64,000 bases of DNA from DATHAP01 sp963762865 (GCA_963762865.1 CAVXNC010000024.1:124001-188000), one strand, 5' to 3'; counted from the first letter of the stretch, positions 41,651 to 53,677 are shown. Made by a program: numbers and translations. Notes: generated from the letters alone by a model not told the origin.

Positions 41651-44600
41651 ATGGCGGGTGGCTCGGTGACTGTCGCCGCGCTGCGCCATCGTCCCCGCCA
41701 GGCGCTGCTGGTCGTCCTGCTCTCGGCCGTCGTGACCGCGTCGGCCGCACTCGGGCCGCTCTACGCGCGAGCCGTCGAGCAGTCCGTCCTGAAGAACGTC
41801 CTCGCCGACGCACCGGTGAGCGAGAGCAGCATCACGGTGCTCGCCACGGGCGCCGCCCCTCCGTCGCCCGCCGAGCTGGCCCGCGGCGTCCGGGGAGCGA
41901 CCCCGCCGCAGTTCGGCCGACCCCTGCAGGGCTCCGACACCCCCGTGGACCTGCGGGTCGCGACCGCAGGCGCCGGGTCGATCGGGTCAGGGCAGCCCGG
42001 GGCCGACGACCGGCCGGACGCCCGGGGCCGCCTGGTCAGCCGGGCCGGCATGTGCGCACACCTGGAGCTCGCCGAGGGCCGGTGCGCCAAGGCAGCCGGT
42101 GAGGTGCTGGTCAGCCGGCTCGCCGCCGGGGTCACCGGCGTCGGGGTCGGCGACTCGATGCGCGTCGCCTCGCAACCCGTCGGCTCCGATCCGGGCGCGC
42201 CGCCCGGCCGCTCGGTCAGCGTCGTGGGTGTCTACGAGCAGCCGGCTCCCGGCGACGCCTTCTGGTCGGGCCGCGGGCAGGCGACGCCGCAGGCCGCGAA
42301 CCCGACGCAGGCAGGCTCCGACGTTCCCGCGGTCGACGACCTCCTGACGCCCTGGTCCACGGTCGCGTCGGTGAAGTGGTCCGCGCTCCGCACGCACCTC
42401 GACGTCCCGGTGGACGTCGCGAAGGTGGACCTCGAGGGGCTGGGCGACCTGCGGCGCGCGACGGACCGGGTCGACGCCGCGGCCCGCACGCTGGGCGGGT
42501 CGGCGACCAGCGAGCTGGCCCCGCTGCTGCTGTCGACGACGTCACAGCGTGACCAGGCCAGGACCGTCATCCCCCTCCTCTCGGTGCAGCTCGCCGTGCT
42601 CGGCATCGTCGTGCTGACCTTCGTGTGCGCCGCGGCGACCGAGCAGCGACGACCCGAGATCGCCCTCGCCCGCCTGCGGGGTCTGGGGACCGGCGGTGCG
42701 GCCGGCCTGCTGATCCGCGAGCTCGGCCTCCTGGTGGTCGGCGGGGCGGCGGTCGGCGCGGCGATCGGCTGGCTGGCCGCCCTCGGGGCCACTGCCCTGT
42801 GGCTGGAGGACGGCGTGCGTCTCGAGGCGCGCTGGCCGCTGGGCCTGGCGGTCGTCGCGGCCGCGGCGGCCGGCCTCCTCGCGCTCGTCGTCGCCGGCGC
42901 ACCCACCCTGCGACAGCCGCTGACCGCCCTGCTGCGGCGGGTCCCGCCGCGGTCATCCACGCTGCAGGTCGGCCTCGCCGAGGGAGCGGTCGTCGCGGCG
43001 GCCGCCGCCGGGGTCGTCACGCTGCTGTCAGGTGAGAGCGGCCCGGTGGCCCTGCTCGCTCCCGGGCTGCTGGCCATCGCGGGCGGCCTGCTGCTGTCCC
43101 AGGCGGCCATCCCGACGGCGGGGCCGCTGTCGCGCCGTGCGCTGCGCCGCGGCCGGGTGGCGCCTGCCCTCGCCGGTGTCCAGATCGCGCGGCGGCCGGC
43201 GCTGCGCCGGCTGATCGCGATCGTGACGGTCGCCTGTGCGCTGCTGGTCTTCGCCGTCGACGCCTGGGCGGTGTCTGACCGCAACCGCACCACGCGGGCC
43301 GCAGTCGAGGCCGGGGCGCCGGTGGTGCTCACGGTCGACGCCGGCAGCTCGGAGACCCTTGTCGACGCCATGGAGGACATCGACCCGCGAGGTCGCTTCG
43401 CGACGCCGGTCGTCACGGTCCGCAGCGCCACCGAGACCGGGCCGCGCACGACGGCGGTCGTGCCCGAGGCCTTCGCCCGCATCGCGTCGTGGGGCTCGGA
43501 CGAGGCGCGCCCCTCGGCCGACGACCTCGCCGAGCTGCGCCCGACGCTCGCCGACCCGATCGAGCTCCGCGGCGACAGCGTCGAGGTCGACCTCGACCTG
43601 GCCGCCCGGGCCACCAACCCTCCGCAGCCCGGCGGGCCGCCACGAGAGCTGCGCCCCTTCAGCGTCTCCCTGACGCTGCTCGCCGAGGACGGGTCCGAGC
43701 GTCAGGTCGACCTCGGGCGGGTCCCGGAAGGGACCGGCACCTACCGTGCGTCGATGCCGTGCGCGGACGGCTGCCGGCTCCGCCGGGTCACGGTCAACCG
43801 CACCTTCGGCGACTTCGTGGACGCCAACGTCGAGCTGAAGGTGACCGCGCTGCGTGCCGGCAACGACCGGGACCTCGCGCCGGTCGACCTCGACACGACC
43901 GAGGAGGGCGCCTGGTCGGTGCTGCCCTTCCAGGCCAACCTCCCCTCCACCGGCAACCTGCTCCCTGGCCCGACGCTGGACTTCGCCGACGAGTCCTTCG
44001 GCACCCCGATCTCGGTGCAGCGCGGCGACGTGGCAGCCGACCCGAGTGCGCTGATCGCCGGCGACATCCCGCGGACCCCGGCTGCCCCGGGCGTGCCCGA
44101 CGAGAAGGTCGTGGCGCTGGACCTGACCGCCAGCGACCAGGCGTACCAGATCGTGGGGCACGACCTGGCGCAGGTGCCGCGCAGCGGGTCGCGCGGCGTC
44201 CTCGTCGACCTGTCGGGGATCATCGCGGGACCGTCGGCCGCACCGGCCCAGACGACGTACGACGTCTGGCTGGCCGCTGACGACCCGGCCCGCGAGCGAC
44301 GGCTCCGTGACCGGCTGGCCGACCGCGGCATCGCGGTCACCGGGCGCGACACCGCCGCCGCGCACCGGGCCGCGTTCGCGGACGAGGGACCGACGCTCGC
44401 GCTGCGGCTGGCCGTCCTGGCCGGCGTCGTGTCGGTGGTCCTGGCGGCCGCGGTCCTCGTGGTCGGTGTGGCGACCTCCGGCGCCGCCCGGGCACGCGAC
44501 CTGGCCGGCCTGCGGATCGTCGGGGTGCCTGCTCGAACGGTGCGGTCCGCGGCGGTGCGCGAGCACCTCGTCGTCGCGGTGCTCGGGGTGGTGGTCGGAG

Positions 44601-44815
44601 CCGTGCTCGGGGTGGTGTCCGCGCAGGTGGCGCTTCCGCAGATCCCGCTCTTCGCGACCAAGGCCGTCCGGCTGCCGCTGGTGCTCGACCCGGTGTGGTC
44701 CGTAGTCCTGCTCACAGCCGCGGGCTGCCTCGTGCTGCTGTGCGCCGTCTCGGTCGTCGTCGGCCGGCTGCTGGCCGCATCGGCCACCACGGAGCGGCTG
44801 AGGGAGGGTCGATGA
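41651..44815 (+). CDS. Large FtsX-type ABC permease (first of pair)
   Basis: 1054 residues from the ATG with AAAGGA upstream. The layout is TM1 (ALLVVLLSAVVTASAALGPLYARA), a large extracytoplasmic region, and an FtsX block of three helices (LAVLGIVVLTFVCAAATEQRRPEIALARLRGLG and onward). A DUF-like helical pair, a long second extracytoplasmic domain with two Cys (MPCADGC), and a second FtsX block at the C-terminus (VLAAAVLVVGVATSGAARARDLAGLRIVGV) complete it. It overlaps the next permease by 4 nt, and two ATPases follow. The substrate is unknown; related actinobacterial operons may move lipids or peptides. Confidence 0.88.
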   Translation: MAGGSVTVAALRHRPRQALLVVLLSAVVTASAALGPLYARAVEQSVLKNVLADAPVSESSITVLATGAAPPSPAELARGVRGATPPQFGRPLQGSDTPVDLRVATAGAGSIGSGQPGADDRPDARGRLVSRAGMCAHLELAEGRCAKAAGEVLVSRLAAGVTGVGVGDSMRVASQPVGSDPGAPPGRSVSVVGVYEQPAPGDAFWSGRGQATPQAANPTQAGSDVPAVDDLLTPWSTVASVKWSALRTHLDVPVDVAKVDLEGLGDLRRATDRVDAAARTLGGSATSELAPLLLSTTSQRDQARTVIPLLSVQLAVLGIVVLTFVCAAATEQRRPEIALARLRGLGTGGAAGLLIRELGLLVVGGAAVGAAIGWLAALGATALWLEDGVRLEARWPLGLAVVAAAAAGLLALVVAGAPTLRQPLTALLRRVPPRSSTLQVGLAEGAVVAAAAAGVVTLLSGESGPVALLAPGLLAIAGGLLLSQAAIPTAGPLSRRALRRGRVAPALAGVQIARRPALRRLIAIVTVACALLVFAVDAWAVSDRNRTTRAAVEAGAPVVLTVDAGSSETLVDAMEDIDPRGRFATPVVTVRSATETGPRTTAVVPEAFARIASWGSDEARPSADDLAELRPTLADPIELRGDSVEVDLDLAARATNPPQPGGPPRELRPFSVSLTLLAEDGSERQVDLGRVPEGTGTYRASMPCADGCRLRRVTVNRTFGDFVDANVELKVTALRAGNDRDLAPVDLDTTEEGAWSVLPFQANLPSTGNLLPGPTLDFADESFGTPISVQRGDVAADPSALIAGDIPRTPAAPGVPDEKVVALDLTASDQAYQIVGHDLAQVPRSGSRGVLVDLSGIIAGPSAAPAQTTYDVWLAADDPARERRLRDRLADRGIAVTGRDTAAAHRAAFADEGPTLALRLAVLAGVVSVVLAAAVLVVGVATSGAARARDLAGLRIVGVPARTVRSAAVREHLVVAVLGVVVGAVLGVVSAQVALPQIPLFATKAVRLPLVLDPVWSVVLLTAAGCLVLLCAVSVVVGRLLAASATTERLREGR

Positions 44816-47800
44816 AGCGACCCGACCTGACCGGTGGCCGCCTGGCCGTCCGCGGCCTGTGGTTCCGGCGCTCCACCGCCCTGATCGTTCTCGTGCTCGC
44901 CACCGTCGCGAGCGCGGCCTCCGTCGTGGCGCCGCTCTACGCCCGCGCCGCCGAGGAGTCGATCCTGCGCGACGTGCTGCGCCGGTCCGACACCTTCAGC
45001 CTGTCCGTGCAGGTGTCCGTCCCCCAGGCCGGCGCCGGAGTCGGCGAGGGAGCGGCCGTCGACCTGGCGGCGGCCGAGAAGGAGGTGCGCAGGCGGCTGA
45101 CGCACCCCGCCTTCGGCGAGCCCCGGACGGCGTACGTCGGCAAGGGCGTCTACCACCCCACCAGCGGCGAGTACCGCACCGGCGAGGTCATCGGGCAGGT
45201 GGTCGAGCGGCCCGGCGTGTGCGCGCACCTCCCGACGGTGACCGGTCGCTGCCCGACCGCCCCCGGCGAGGGGATGATGTCGCGCCGCAGCCTCGGGCTC
45301 ATCGGGGCCAAGATCGGCGACACGGTCGAGATCGAGCTGCCCAACTCGGCGACCCTGCAGGACGGCGGCATCACTCCCGTCATCGCCGTGACCGTCGTCG
45401 GGTCCTTCGACCCGGTGCCGGTGGAGGGGCCCTACTGGGTCGGCCGCCCGTACTTCGACGCCTTCAACCCGACGAGCAGCATCGTCGCGCTGGAAGAGGT
45501 GCCGCCGACCGCCGACCCGGTCTTCGTCGGCCCGGGGTCGGCGCAGGCCAGCCGCATCGCGACCTACACGATCGACACCCCGCTCATCCCGCTGCGCGTC
45601 CGCCTCGAGGACTCCCGGCCGCTGCGGCGACAGATCCGGGCGCTGGCACTGGAGACGCCACGGCTGCTGGTCAACACCGACACCCAGATCCCGGCCGCAC
45701 TCGACCGGGCCGACGACGGGCGCGAGCTGGTCCGGATCGCGGCGCCGCTCGCCGTCACCCAGCTCGTGCTGCTGAGCTGGTGGACGCTCTACCTCGTCGT
45801 CGGCTCCGCGACCGAGGAGCGCTCCCCCGAGCTCGGTCTGGCCAAGCTGCGCGGTCTGACCGCGCGACAGACCCGCCGCTTCGGGCTGGCCGAGGTGCTG
45901 CTGCTCCTGCTGGTGGCCGCTCCGCTGGGCACCGTCGTCGGCTACACGTCGGTGCGCGCCGCGGCCGACAGGGTCTTCGCGCCTGGCACCGAGGTGGTGC
46001 TGACCTGGTCGGTGCTGCTGACCGTCCTCGGTACCCTCGCCGGCGGTCTCGTCGTCGCCGCCCTCTCCTCGCGCCAGGTCTTCCGCCGACCGGTTGCCGA
46101 GCTGCTCCGGCGGGTGCCGCCGCGCAGTGCCGGTCGGCGCGCCGGTGTGGTCGACGTGGTGGTGGTCGTGCTCGCCGCGGCGGGCATCGTGCAGCTGATC
46201 AACGACCGCGGGGACCGGCCGAGCCCGATCGCGATGCTCGCCCCCGGGATGGTGGCGGTCGCCGGCGGCCTGCTCGCCGCGCGGGTGCTCGTGCGCGTCG
46301 CCCGGCGGCGGGTCGCGCGCGCCACCGAGCTCGGGCGTACGTCCGGGCTGGTCGGCTGGGCCGGCGTCGCGCGACGGCCGGGCACCGCCCGGATCGCCTC
46401 GGTGCTGGCCGTGGCGACCTGCCTGCTGCTCGTGGGCGTGCAGGCGTGGACGGTGGCCGAGCGCAACCGCAGCGAACGAGCCGACGCCGAGACGGGCGCA
46501 CCCGTGGTCCTGCAGGTGCGCGGCGGCACCCCCTACGCGCTGCTCGATGCCGTGGCGAACGCCGACCCCGGAGGCCGCTTCGCGATGGCTGCCGTGCAGA
46601 TCGACTCGTCCAGCCAGGAACCCTCGCTTGCTGGCCGTCGACAGCTCGCGCGCCGACGGGATCCTCCAGTGGGGTGCGCCGGACGAGGCACCGTCGGGTG
46701 GGGTCGAGGGCCGCGTCAACCCGAACCTGCCCCCGAGCCTCGACGTGCGGCCGGGTCCGATCACTGTCGACGTCGACCTGCTCGACGTCCGGTCACCTTC
46801 TCCACTCACGCTCTACGTGCAGCTGGACGACGCCGGGGACTTCCAGTACCTCCCGATGGGTCAGCTGAGACCCGGCACGCACAGCTACCGGGGCGACGTG
46901 CCGGCGGACTGCGCGAGCGGCTGCCGACTGGCCGGCCTCGCGGTCAACCACCCGGGCACCGACATCGGCAGCGCGACGGCCACGATGCGGTTCGCGGGCA
47001 TCACCGCGACAGGCACCGACGGACAAGCCGTCGACCTGCCGGTGAGCTTCGCGAACCGCGCGGCCTGGCGGCCGGGGGCACCCACGATCGGCGGCCCGGA
47101 GGTTCACCTCGAGCCAGGCGACGAGCTCGAGGCAAGCGTCCAGGCGCCCGGCGGACCGTACGCGCAGATCGTGCGCGGCGACTCCCCCGAGCCGCTGCCG
47201 GCGGTCGTGACCGGCTCCATCGCGGGGCCGGCTGCCGCGCAGGGCGGCCTGCCGCTCGGCGAGACGACCGGCCTGTCCGGGTCCGCCATGCGCTACGCCG
47301 GCCGCCAGGTCGTCGACTACCTCCCACGAGCCGGTGACGAAGCGGTGCTCGTCGACCTCCAGCTCGCGCTGCGCCTGGACGACGAGGCCCAGGTCGGGCA
47401 GAAGGAGATCTGGCTGAGCCGCAACGACCCGCAGCGCGAACGGGCGCTGGTCGCCGCGCTGGACCGCGCCGGCATGGCGGTGCAGGGACGGTCGACAGCG
47501 GCAGCGCTGGAGCGGGTCTACGCCGGTGACGGCGCCGTGCTGGCCCTGCGGTTGCTCCTGGTCTGCGGCGCGGCCGCCGTCGTGGTCTCGGTCGGCGCCC
47601 TGCTCGTCGCGGCCTACGTCGGCCGGCGGCAGCGGGCCTACGAGGTGGCAGCACTGCGCGCGGTCGGGCTGCGACGACGTACCGTCCGATCGCTGCTGCT
47701 GCGGGAGAACATCGGCACCGTCGTCGTCGCGCTGCTGTGCGGCGCGGCCGCCGCCGTGGTGGCGGTGTGGGCGGTGCTGCCCGCGCTGCCGCAGTTCGAC

Positions 47801-47962
47801 ACGCCATCGACCAGCGTGCCGGTGCGCTACGCGCCGGACGCCGCCTCGGCGTGGCTCGCCCTCGGCGGCCTCGCCCTCGTCCTCGTCGCGGTCGGCCTGA
47901 CGGTCGCCGTGCTGCAGCTGCGCACCGGTCGCTCAGACCGGCTGCGGGAAGGAGTGAGATGA
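44812..47962 (+). pseudogene. Second large FtsX-type ABC permease, interrupted by a one-base frameshift
   Basis: It starts MKRPDLTGGRLAVRGLWFRR and closely parallels the first permease (APLYARAAEESIL, ATEERSPELGLAKLRGL, RRVPPRSAGRR). The frame ends meaningful sequence after AAVQIDSSSQEP near 46620. The rest (RLLAVDSSRADGILQWGAPDE to the second FtsX block YEVAALRAVGLRRRTVRSLLL and the stop) is intact in another frame. Removing one base at about 46621-46625 gives a 1049-residue protein. It overlaps both neighbours by 4 nt, so the operon looks functional apart from this base. Confidence 0.83.
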
Positions 47963-48852
47963 GCGGTATCCCCGTGGCCTGCCACGGTCTGGTGCACATC
48001 TACCGGCTCGAGGGCAACGACGTGGTGGCACTGTCAGGCGTCGACCTGGACGTGGCAGCCGGCGAGGTGGTCGGCCTGCTCGGCCCGTCGGGGTCGGGGA
48101 AGTCCACGCTGCTCAACCTCTTCGCCGGGCTGCTGCGACCCAGTGCCGGCCGGCTGCACGTCGGCGCGCACGAGATCGCGCGGATGGACGAGAAGGGTCT
48201 CGCCCGGATGCGCGCGACCGATGTCGGCGTCGTGCTGCAGGGCGCGATGCGCAACCTGCTGCCCTACGCCAACCCGCTCGACAACGTGCGCTTTGCCCAG
48301 CGGGGCGCGCGGAAGGTGCGTTCCTCGCGGGAGTCGGACGACGACTTCACGACCTCGGAGCTGCCCGAGGCGCACGAGGTGCTCTCGATCGTCGGGCTGG
48401 CCGACCACGCGACCGCTCATCTCGGTGCCCTCTCACCCGGACAGCGGCAACGGCTGGCTGTCGGTGTCGGCCTGGCCGGCAACCCGGGCCTGCTGCTGCT
48501 CGACGAGCCGACCAGCCAGCTCGACCACGAGGGCCGCGACGAGGTGCTGGCGGCGGTCGGCGAGATCAACCGCGACCTGGGCACCACGGTCGTCGCTGTC
48601 ACGCACGACCCCGACGTCGCCGAGCGACTGCCCCGGACCGTGACGATCCGCGACGGCCGGGTCGGCGCCGAGGGGCGCCGCGGCGAGGAGTACGCCGTGG
48701 TCGGCCGCGACGGCTCTCTCACCCTGCCGCTGGACGTCCTGGAGCGGGTGCCGCCGGGCTCCTTGCTCCGGGTCACGATCGTCGACGAGTCCGCGGTGCG
48801 GCTGGACCGGACCGACACGGACGAGGACCCGACCGGGGAGGACGTCGCATGA
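47959..48852 (+). CDS. ABC ATPase of the FtsX-type operon (first)
   Basis: 297 residues, ATGA overlap with the permease. Walker A GPSGSGKST, Q-loop LQGAMRNLLPY, a variant signature ALSPGQRQR (Pro in place of the first Gly), Walker B LLLLDEPTSQLDHEG, and THD. A C-terminal extension of about 70 residues (EEYAVVGRDGSLTLPLDVLERVPPGSLLRVTIVDE) resembles an SpoVT/AbrB-like or swapped-hairpin domain. The variant signature suggests pairing with the other ATPase in a heterodimer. Confidence 0.9.
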   Translation: MSGIPVACHGLVHIYRLEGNDVVALSGVDLDVAAGEVVGLLGPSGSGKSTLLNLFAGLLRPSAGRLHVGAHEIARMDEKGLARMRATDVGVVLQGAMRNLLPYANPLDNVRFAQRGARKVRSSRESDDDFTTSELPEAHEVLSIVGLADHATAHLGALSPGQRQRLAVGVGLAGNPGLLLLDEPTSQLDHEGRDEVLAAVGEINRDLGTTVVAVTHDPDVAERLPRTVTIRDGRVGAEGRRGEEYAVVGRDGSLTLPLDVLERVPPGSLLRVTIVDESAVRLDRTDTDEDPTGEDVA

Positions 48853-49544
48853 CAGCCGAGACCGTGAGCGCCGACGTGCGCGAGCCGCTGACCCTGACTG
48901 CGCGCGGGCTGCATGTCGACTACGACGGTCACGAGGTCCTGCTCGGGATCGACCTGACCGGCCGACCGGGGCGCATCGTCGCAGTGACCGGGCCGTCCGG
49001 CGCCGGAAAGACGACGCTGCTGTGGTGCCTCGCCGGGCTGGTGCGCCCCGGGAGCGGGACCGTGCACCTCGGCGCCGAGCCGGTCACCGACCGCGACGGG
49101 ACGAGCGGGCAGGGCGTCGTCCTCATCCCGCAGGACAACGCCCTCGCGAGCGTTCTCACCGCGTCGGAGAACGTGCTGGTGCCGCTGCTCGCCGCGGGCG
49201 TCGAGCCGGTCGAGGCGCAGGCCCGGACGGCCCTGGCTCTCGACCAGGTAGGCCTCGCCACCGCCGGCGAGCAGCTGATCGAGGAGCTCTCCGGCGGGCA
49301 GCAGCAGCGGGTGGCGGTGGCGCGCGGGCTGGCCCAGCGCGGCCGCGTCGTGCTGGCCGACGAGCCCACCAGCGAGCTGGACGCCGCCAACCGTGCTCGC
49401 GTCGTCGCTCTGCTGCGCGCCGAGGCGGACAGCGGCGCAGCCGTCGTGCTCGCGACCCACGACCCCGATGCCGCCGCCGAGTGCGACGCCGAGGTGCACC
49501 TCGACGCGGGCGAGGCCACCTGGGTCCGGCCGCTGGACGACTGA
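48849..49544 (+). CDS. ABC ATPase of the FtsX-type operon (second)
   Basis: 231 residues, ATGA overlap with the first ATPase. Walker A GPSGAGKTT, signature ELSGGQQQR, Walker B VVLADEPTSELDAAN, and H-loop THD are canonical. With one canonical and one variant signature in consecutive genes plus two permeases, the operon encodes a complete heteromeric transporter of the MacB mechanotransmission class. Confidence 0.92.
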   Translation: MTAETVSADVREPLTLTARGLHVDYDGHEVLLGIDLTGRPGRIVAVTGPSGAGKTTLLWCLAGLVRPGSGTVHLGAEPVTDRDGTSGQGVVLIPQDNALASVLTASENVLVPLLAAGVEPVEAQARTALALDQVGLATAGEQLIEELSGGQQQRVAVARGLAQRGRVVLADEPTSELDAANRARVVALLRAEADSGAAVVLATHDPDAAAECDAEVHLDAGEATWVRPLDD

Positions 49545-49572
49545 GCGCGCCCCTGCGTGCCACCATCGCGGG

Positions 49573-50196
49573 GTGGATGCGGAGTCGGCCGCCGGCTGGA
49601 CGCTCGTCGCGGGCTTTGTCGTCTTCCTGACCGGCGCCGTCCGGTGGCGCGTCGAGTACGAGGGTCCCCCCGACACCGCCCTTCCCCTGATCCACGCCGA
49701 CCGGCGTCGGCGCGCCTGGATCCACAGCTGGATGGTCGTGGGACTGTTCGTGACGCCCGCAGGGCTGGCCGCGTACGCCACATCGACCGAGCCCGCCGCG
49801 GCGCGGGCCACAGCCTGGGCGGCGGCCGTGGTCTACGCGCTGGGGGCTGCCTCGTTCGTCGTGTCGCTGGCCTTCCGCCTCACCGTCGGTCCCTGGGCGG
49901 CCGAGCGGGCCGTCGTCGACGGTGCGCCGCCCGACGTCTTCGGTGCCCTGGACGCGTGGGCGGGCGCTCTCTACCTGGTGCACATGTTCTCGGCCTACGC
50001 GGCGTCCGCGGTCCTCGGCGGCGCGGTGATCGCCGACGACAGCCTTCCGTCGTGGGTCGGTTGGCTCGGTGTCGGCTGGGGCCTGCTCTCCGTGCTGGTG
50101 CTGTCGTCCGGCGGCAGGTGGCGGTACGTCGTCCAGCCGCCGATCCTGGCGCACACGTTCACTGCCGCAGTGGGCGTCGCCCTGCTGCTCGGCTGA
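49573..50196 (+). CDS. Hypothetical membrane protein, five helices
   Basis: 207 residues from a GTG (VDAESAAGWTLVAG), 28 bp after the ABC operon. Hydrophobic segments are at about 8-25, 50-70, 80-100, 135-160 and 185-207, with RWRVEYEGPPDTALPLIHADRRRRAWIHSW between the first two. The family is not recognised. It may be read through from the transporter operon. Confidence 0.7.
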   Translation: MDAESAAGWTLVAGFVVFLTGAVRWRVEYEGPPDTALPLIHADRRRRAWIHSWMVVGLFVTPAGLAAYATSTEPAAARATAWAAAVVYALGAASFVVSLAFRLTVGPWAAERAVVDGAPPDVFGALDAWAGALYLVHMFSAYAASAVLGGAVIADDSLPSWVGWLGVGWGLLSVLVLSSGGRWRYVVQPPILAHTFTAAVGVALLLG

Positions 50197-50229
50197 CCGC
50201 GGCGGGCGGACCCGACCGCGGCGGGTGCC

Positions 50230-51459
50230 TCAGCTCAGCACGAACTCGTCGCCGCGCAGCACCGGCGTGACGTGCCCGTCGGCCCCGATTCCGTCGATCT
50301 CGACGTCCGGGCTGCCGACGACGACGTCGACGTGGGTGGCCGACTGGTTGACGCCGGCATCGATCCGCTGCTGCACGTCGAGGTCGGTGCCGCCCTCGAT
50401 CGTGGTCGGGAAGCCGGCGCCCCAGGCGATGTGCGACGCGGAGTTCTCGTCGTAGAGCATGTCGCGGTACGTGAGCTGGGTCCGGCGCACCCGGGAGTCG
50501 CCGTCGACGATCGCCACCTCGCCCAGGTGCCGGGCGCGCGGGACGCTGTCCATCTGGTGGTGGACCGCCTCCTCGCCGGCCGCCGCCTTCGCGCTACGGA
50601 CCGACCCGTCGCCGAGCTCGAGCACCAGGCCGTCGACGAGGACGTTCATCTGCTGCAGGAAGAAGGGCGCCGTCGTGCTGAGCGTGCCGTCGGCACGACG
50701 CCAGTCCGGTGAGGTGTAGACCTCCTCGGTCGGCAGGTTGGCGACGAACGCGGTGCCCGCGTCGTTCGTGTGCTCCGCGGTCACCCATCGCGACTGCGGC
50801 ACGAGTCCGACGACGAGGTCCGTGCCCGGACCGCGGAACCGCACCCGGTCGAATCCGCGGTCGTTGAGCAGGTCCCGACGACGCGCGAGCTTGGCGAGGT
50901 GCTCCCGCCACGACACGACCGGGTCCTCCTCGTCGAGGCGGGTCGCCACCGCGACGGCCTGCCAGAGCCGCTCGACGTCCGGGGTGCCGAAGAGGCTCTC
51001 CGCCCACCCCGCGTTGGGTGCGGCGACGACGGTCCACGCGACGTGGTCGGCACCCAGCACCTGCATCGAGGCCTTCGCTCGCTCGACCGGGAGCGACGCG
51101 GCCAGCCTGGCCGGGTCGGCACCGTCCATCAGCGTCGGGTTCGGGTTGCCGGTGAGCCCGATGACGGCGACGTCGTCGGTCTGCCAGGCGTTGATCGCGT
51201 CGACCTCGTGCTGGAGCGACAGGCCCAGCGCATCCTCGGGCGCCATGTCCACGGTCGCCCGCTGCAGGTGCTGGTCGACGTAGTCGATGGTGACGTGGCT
51301 GGCCCCGACGCGGTAGGCCTCGGCGGCCACAGCACGGGCCACGTCCGCGTGCTCGACCATGCCGCGCACCACGACGCGCTGCCCGAGCTGGACGTTCACA
51401 CCCACGCGCACGACGAGCCTGGCGTAGGCCTCCAGCAGGTGGTCGTACGGCTCGGTCAT
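50230..51459 (-). CDS. M29-family (thermophilic) aminopeptidase
   Basis: 409 residues from the ATG with GGGAG upstream. Conserved M29 segments include YARLVVRVGVNVQLGQRVVVRG, GTDLVVGL, FVANLPTEEVYTSPDWRRADG (metal ligand Glu), LGEVAIVDGDSRV and SASHIAWGAGFP followed by the THVDVVVGSPDVEIDG Asp ligands. These are cytosolic two-metal aminopeptidases. It is convergent with the hypothetical membrane protein gene (33 bp gap). Confidence 0.9.
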   Translation of the reverse strand: MTEPYDHLLEAYARLVVRVGVNVQLGQRVVVRGMVEHADVARAVAAEAYRVGASHVTIDYVDQHLQRATVDMAPEDALGLSLQHEVDAINAWQTDDVAVIGLTGNPNPTLMDGADPARLAASLPVERAKASMQVLGADHVAWTVVAAPNAGWAESLFGTPDVERLWQAVAVATRLDEEDPVVSWREHLAKLARRRDLLNDRGFDRVRFRGPGTDLVVGLVPQSRWVTAEHTNDAGTAFVANLPTEEVYTSPDWRRADGTLSTTAPFFLQQMNVLVDGLVLELGDGSVRSAKAAAGEEAVHHQMDSVPRARHLGEVAIVDGDSRVRRTQLTYRDMLYDENSASHIAWGAGFPTTIEGGTDLDVQQRIDAGVNQSATHVDVVVGSPDVEIDGIGADGHVTPVLRGDEFVLS

Positions 51460-51641
51460 CGGCTCGCTCCCGTCGCTCGGCTGCCCCGCCACGCTACCCG
51501 GCGGCACGGGACACCGGTCCCGGCCCGGCGGCCCTCACGTCGGGACAGCCTCGGGACCTGCGCCCGATGCGCCCGGGACAGAACCGCGACGACAGTCCGA
51601 AGCGACAGGAGCAGTACACACCCACTCGCGCAGGAGATCCC

Positions 51642-51815
51642 TTGTCCACCACCGTCGTCGCCGCGGTCGTCGCGGCCGTCGCCCTCATCGGCGGCGCCGG
51701 TGCGATCGACGGCGGTCCCGGCGGCGCGGACACGGCACCTTCCGGGCGTACGTCCGTCAGCTCGGCGCACGACCACGTCGTGCGGCCGATGACCACGGTA
51801 TGGCGCCCGCGCTGA
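51642..51815 (+). CDS. Possible small membrane/secreted peptide with TTG start
   Basis: 57 residues beginning at a TTG with GCAGGAGATCCC upstream. A hydrophobic N-terminus (STTVVAAVVAAVALIGGAGAI) would form a signal or membrane segment, followed by a Gly/Asp/Ser/His-rich tail. It lies alone between the divergent aminopeptidase gene and a terminator. A start at an ATG at 51567 would lengthen it by 25 residues. The strong ribosome-binding site is the main support. Confidence 0.4.
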   Translation: MSTTVVAAVVAAVALIGGAGAIDGGPGGADTAPSGRTSVSSAHDHVVRPMTTVWRPR

Positions 51816-51835
51816 CACCTCCGTCGTGACATGCA

Positions 51836-51871
51836 CGAGGGCGGCTCCCCCGTAGTGGGGAGCCGCCCTCG
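51836..51871. terminator. Bidirectional hairpin terminator downstream of groEL
   Basis: A perfect 15-bp stem (51836-51850 with 51857-51871) and a 6-nt loop, 48 bp beyond the groEL stop and 20 bp after the small TTG-start gene. Confidence 0.8.
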
Positions 51872-51919
51872 CGGTCGATCAGGTCGTGCCGGTCGTGCAG
51901 GTGGTGCGGGTGGCGCGGA

Positions 51920-53554
<1,635 letters not shown>

Positions 53555-53677
53555 GCGGTTTTCGGTCCTCCCGATCGGGGTGGAAGCAGGATCCGGGGGT
53601 GCCCGCGACGGACGGTCGGCCCGGGCGGCGGTCGTCGCCGGCACCGGACCGGCCTCACCTGGCCGGTTCCAGTCGTT

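Noticed and set aside
44812..47962. Programmed frameshift in the permease
   Set aside because: No slippery heptamer or downstream structure is evident, and two unrelated genes nearby have the same type of one-base insertion, so an error or mutation is the simpler reading.
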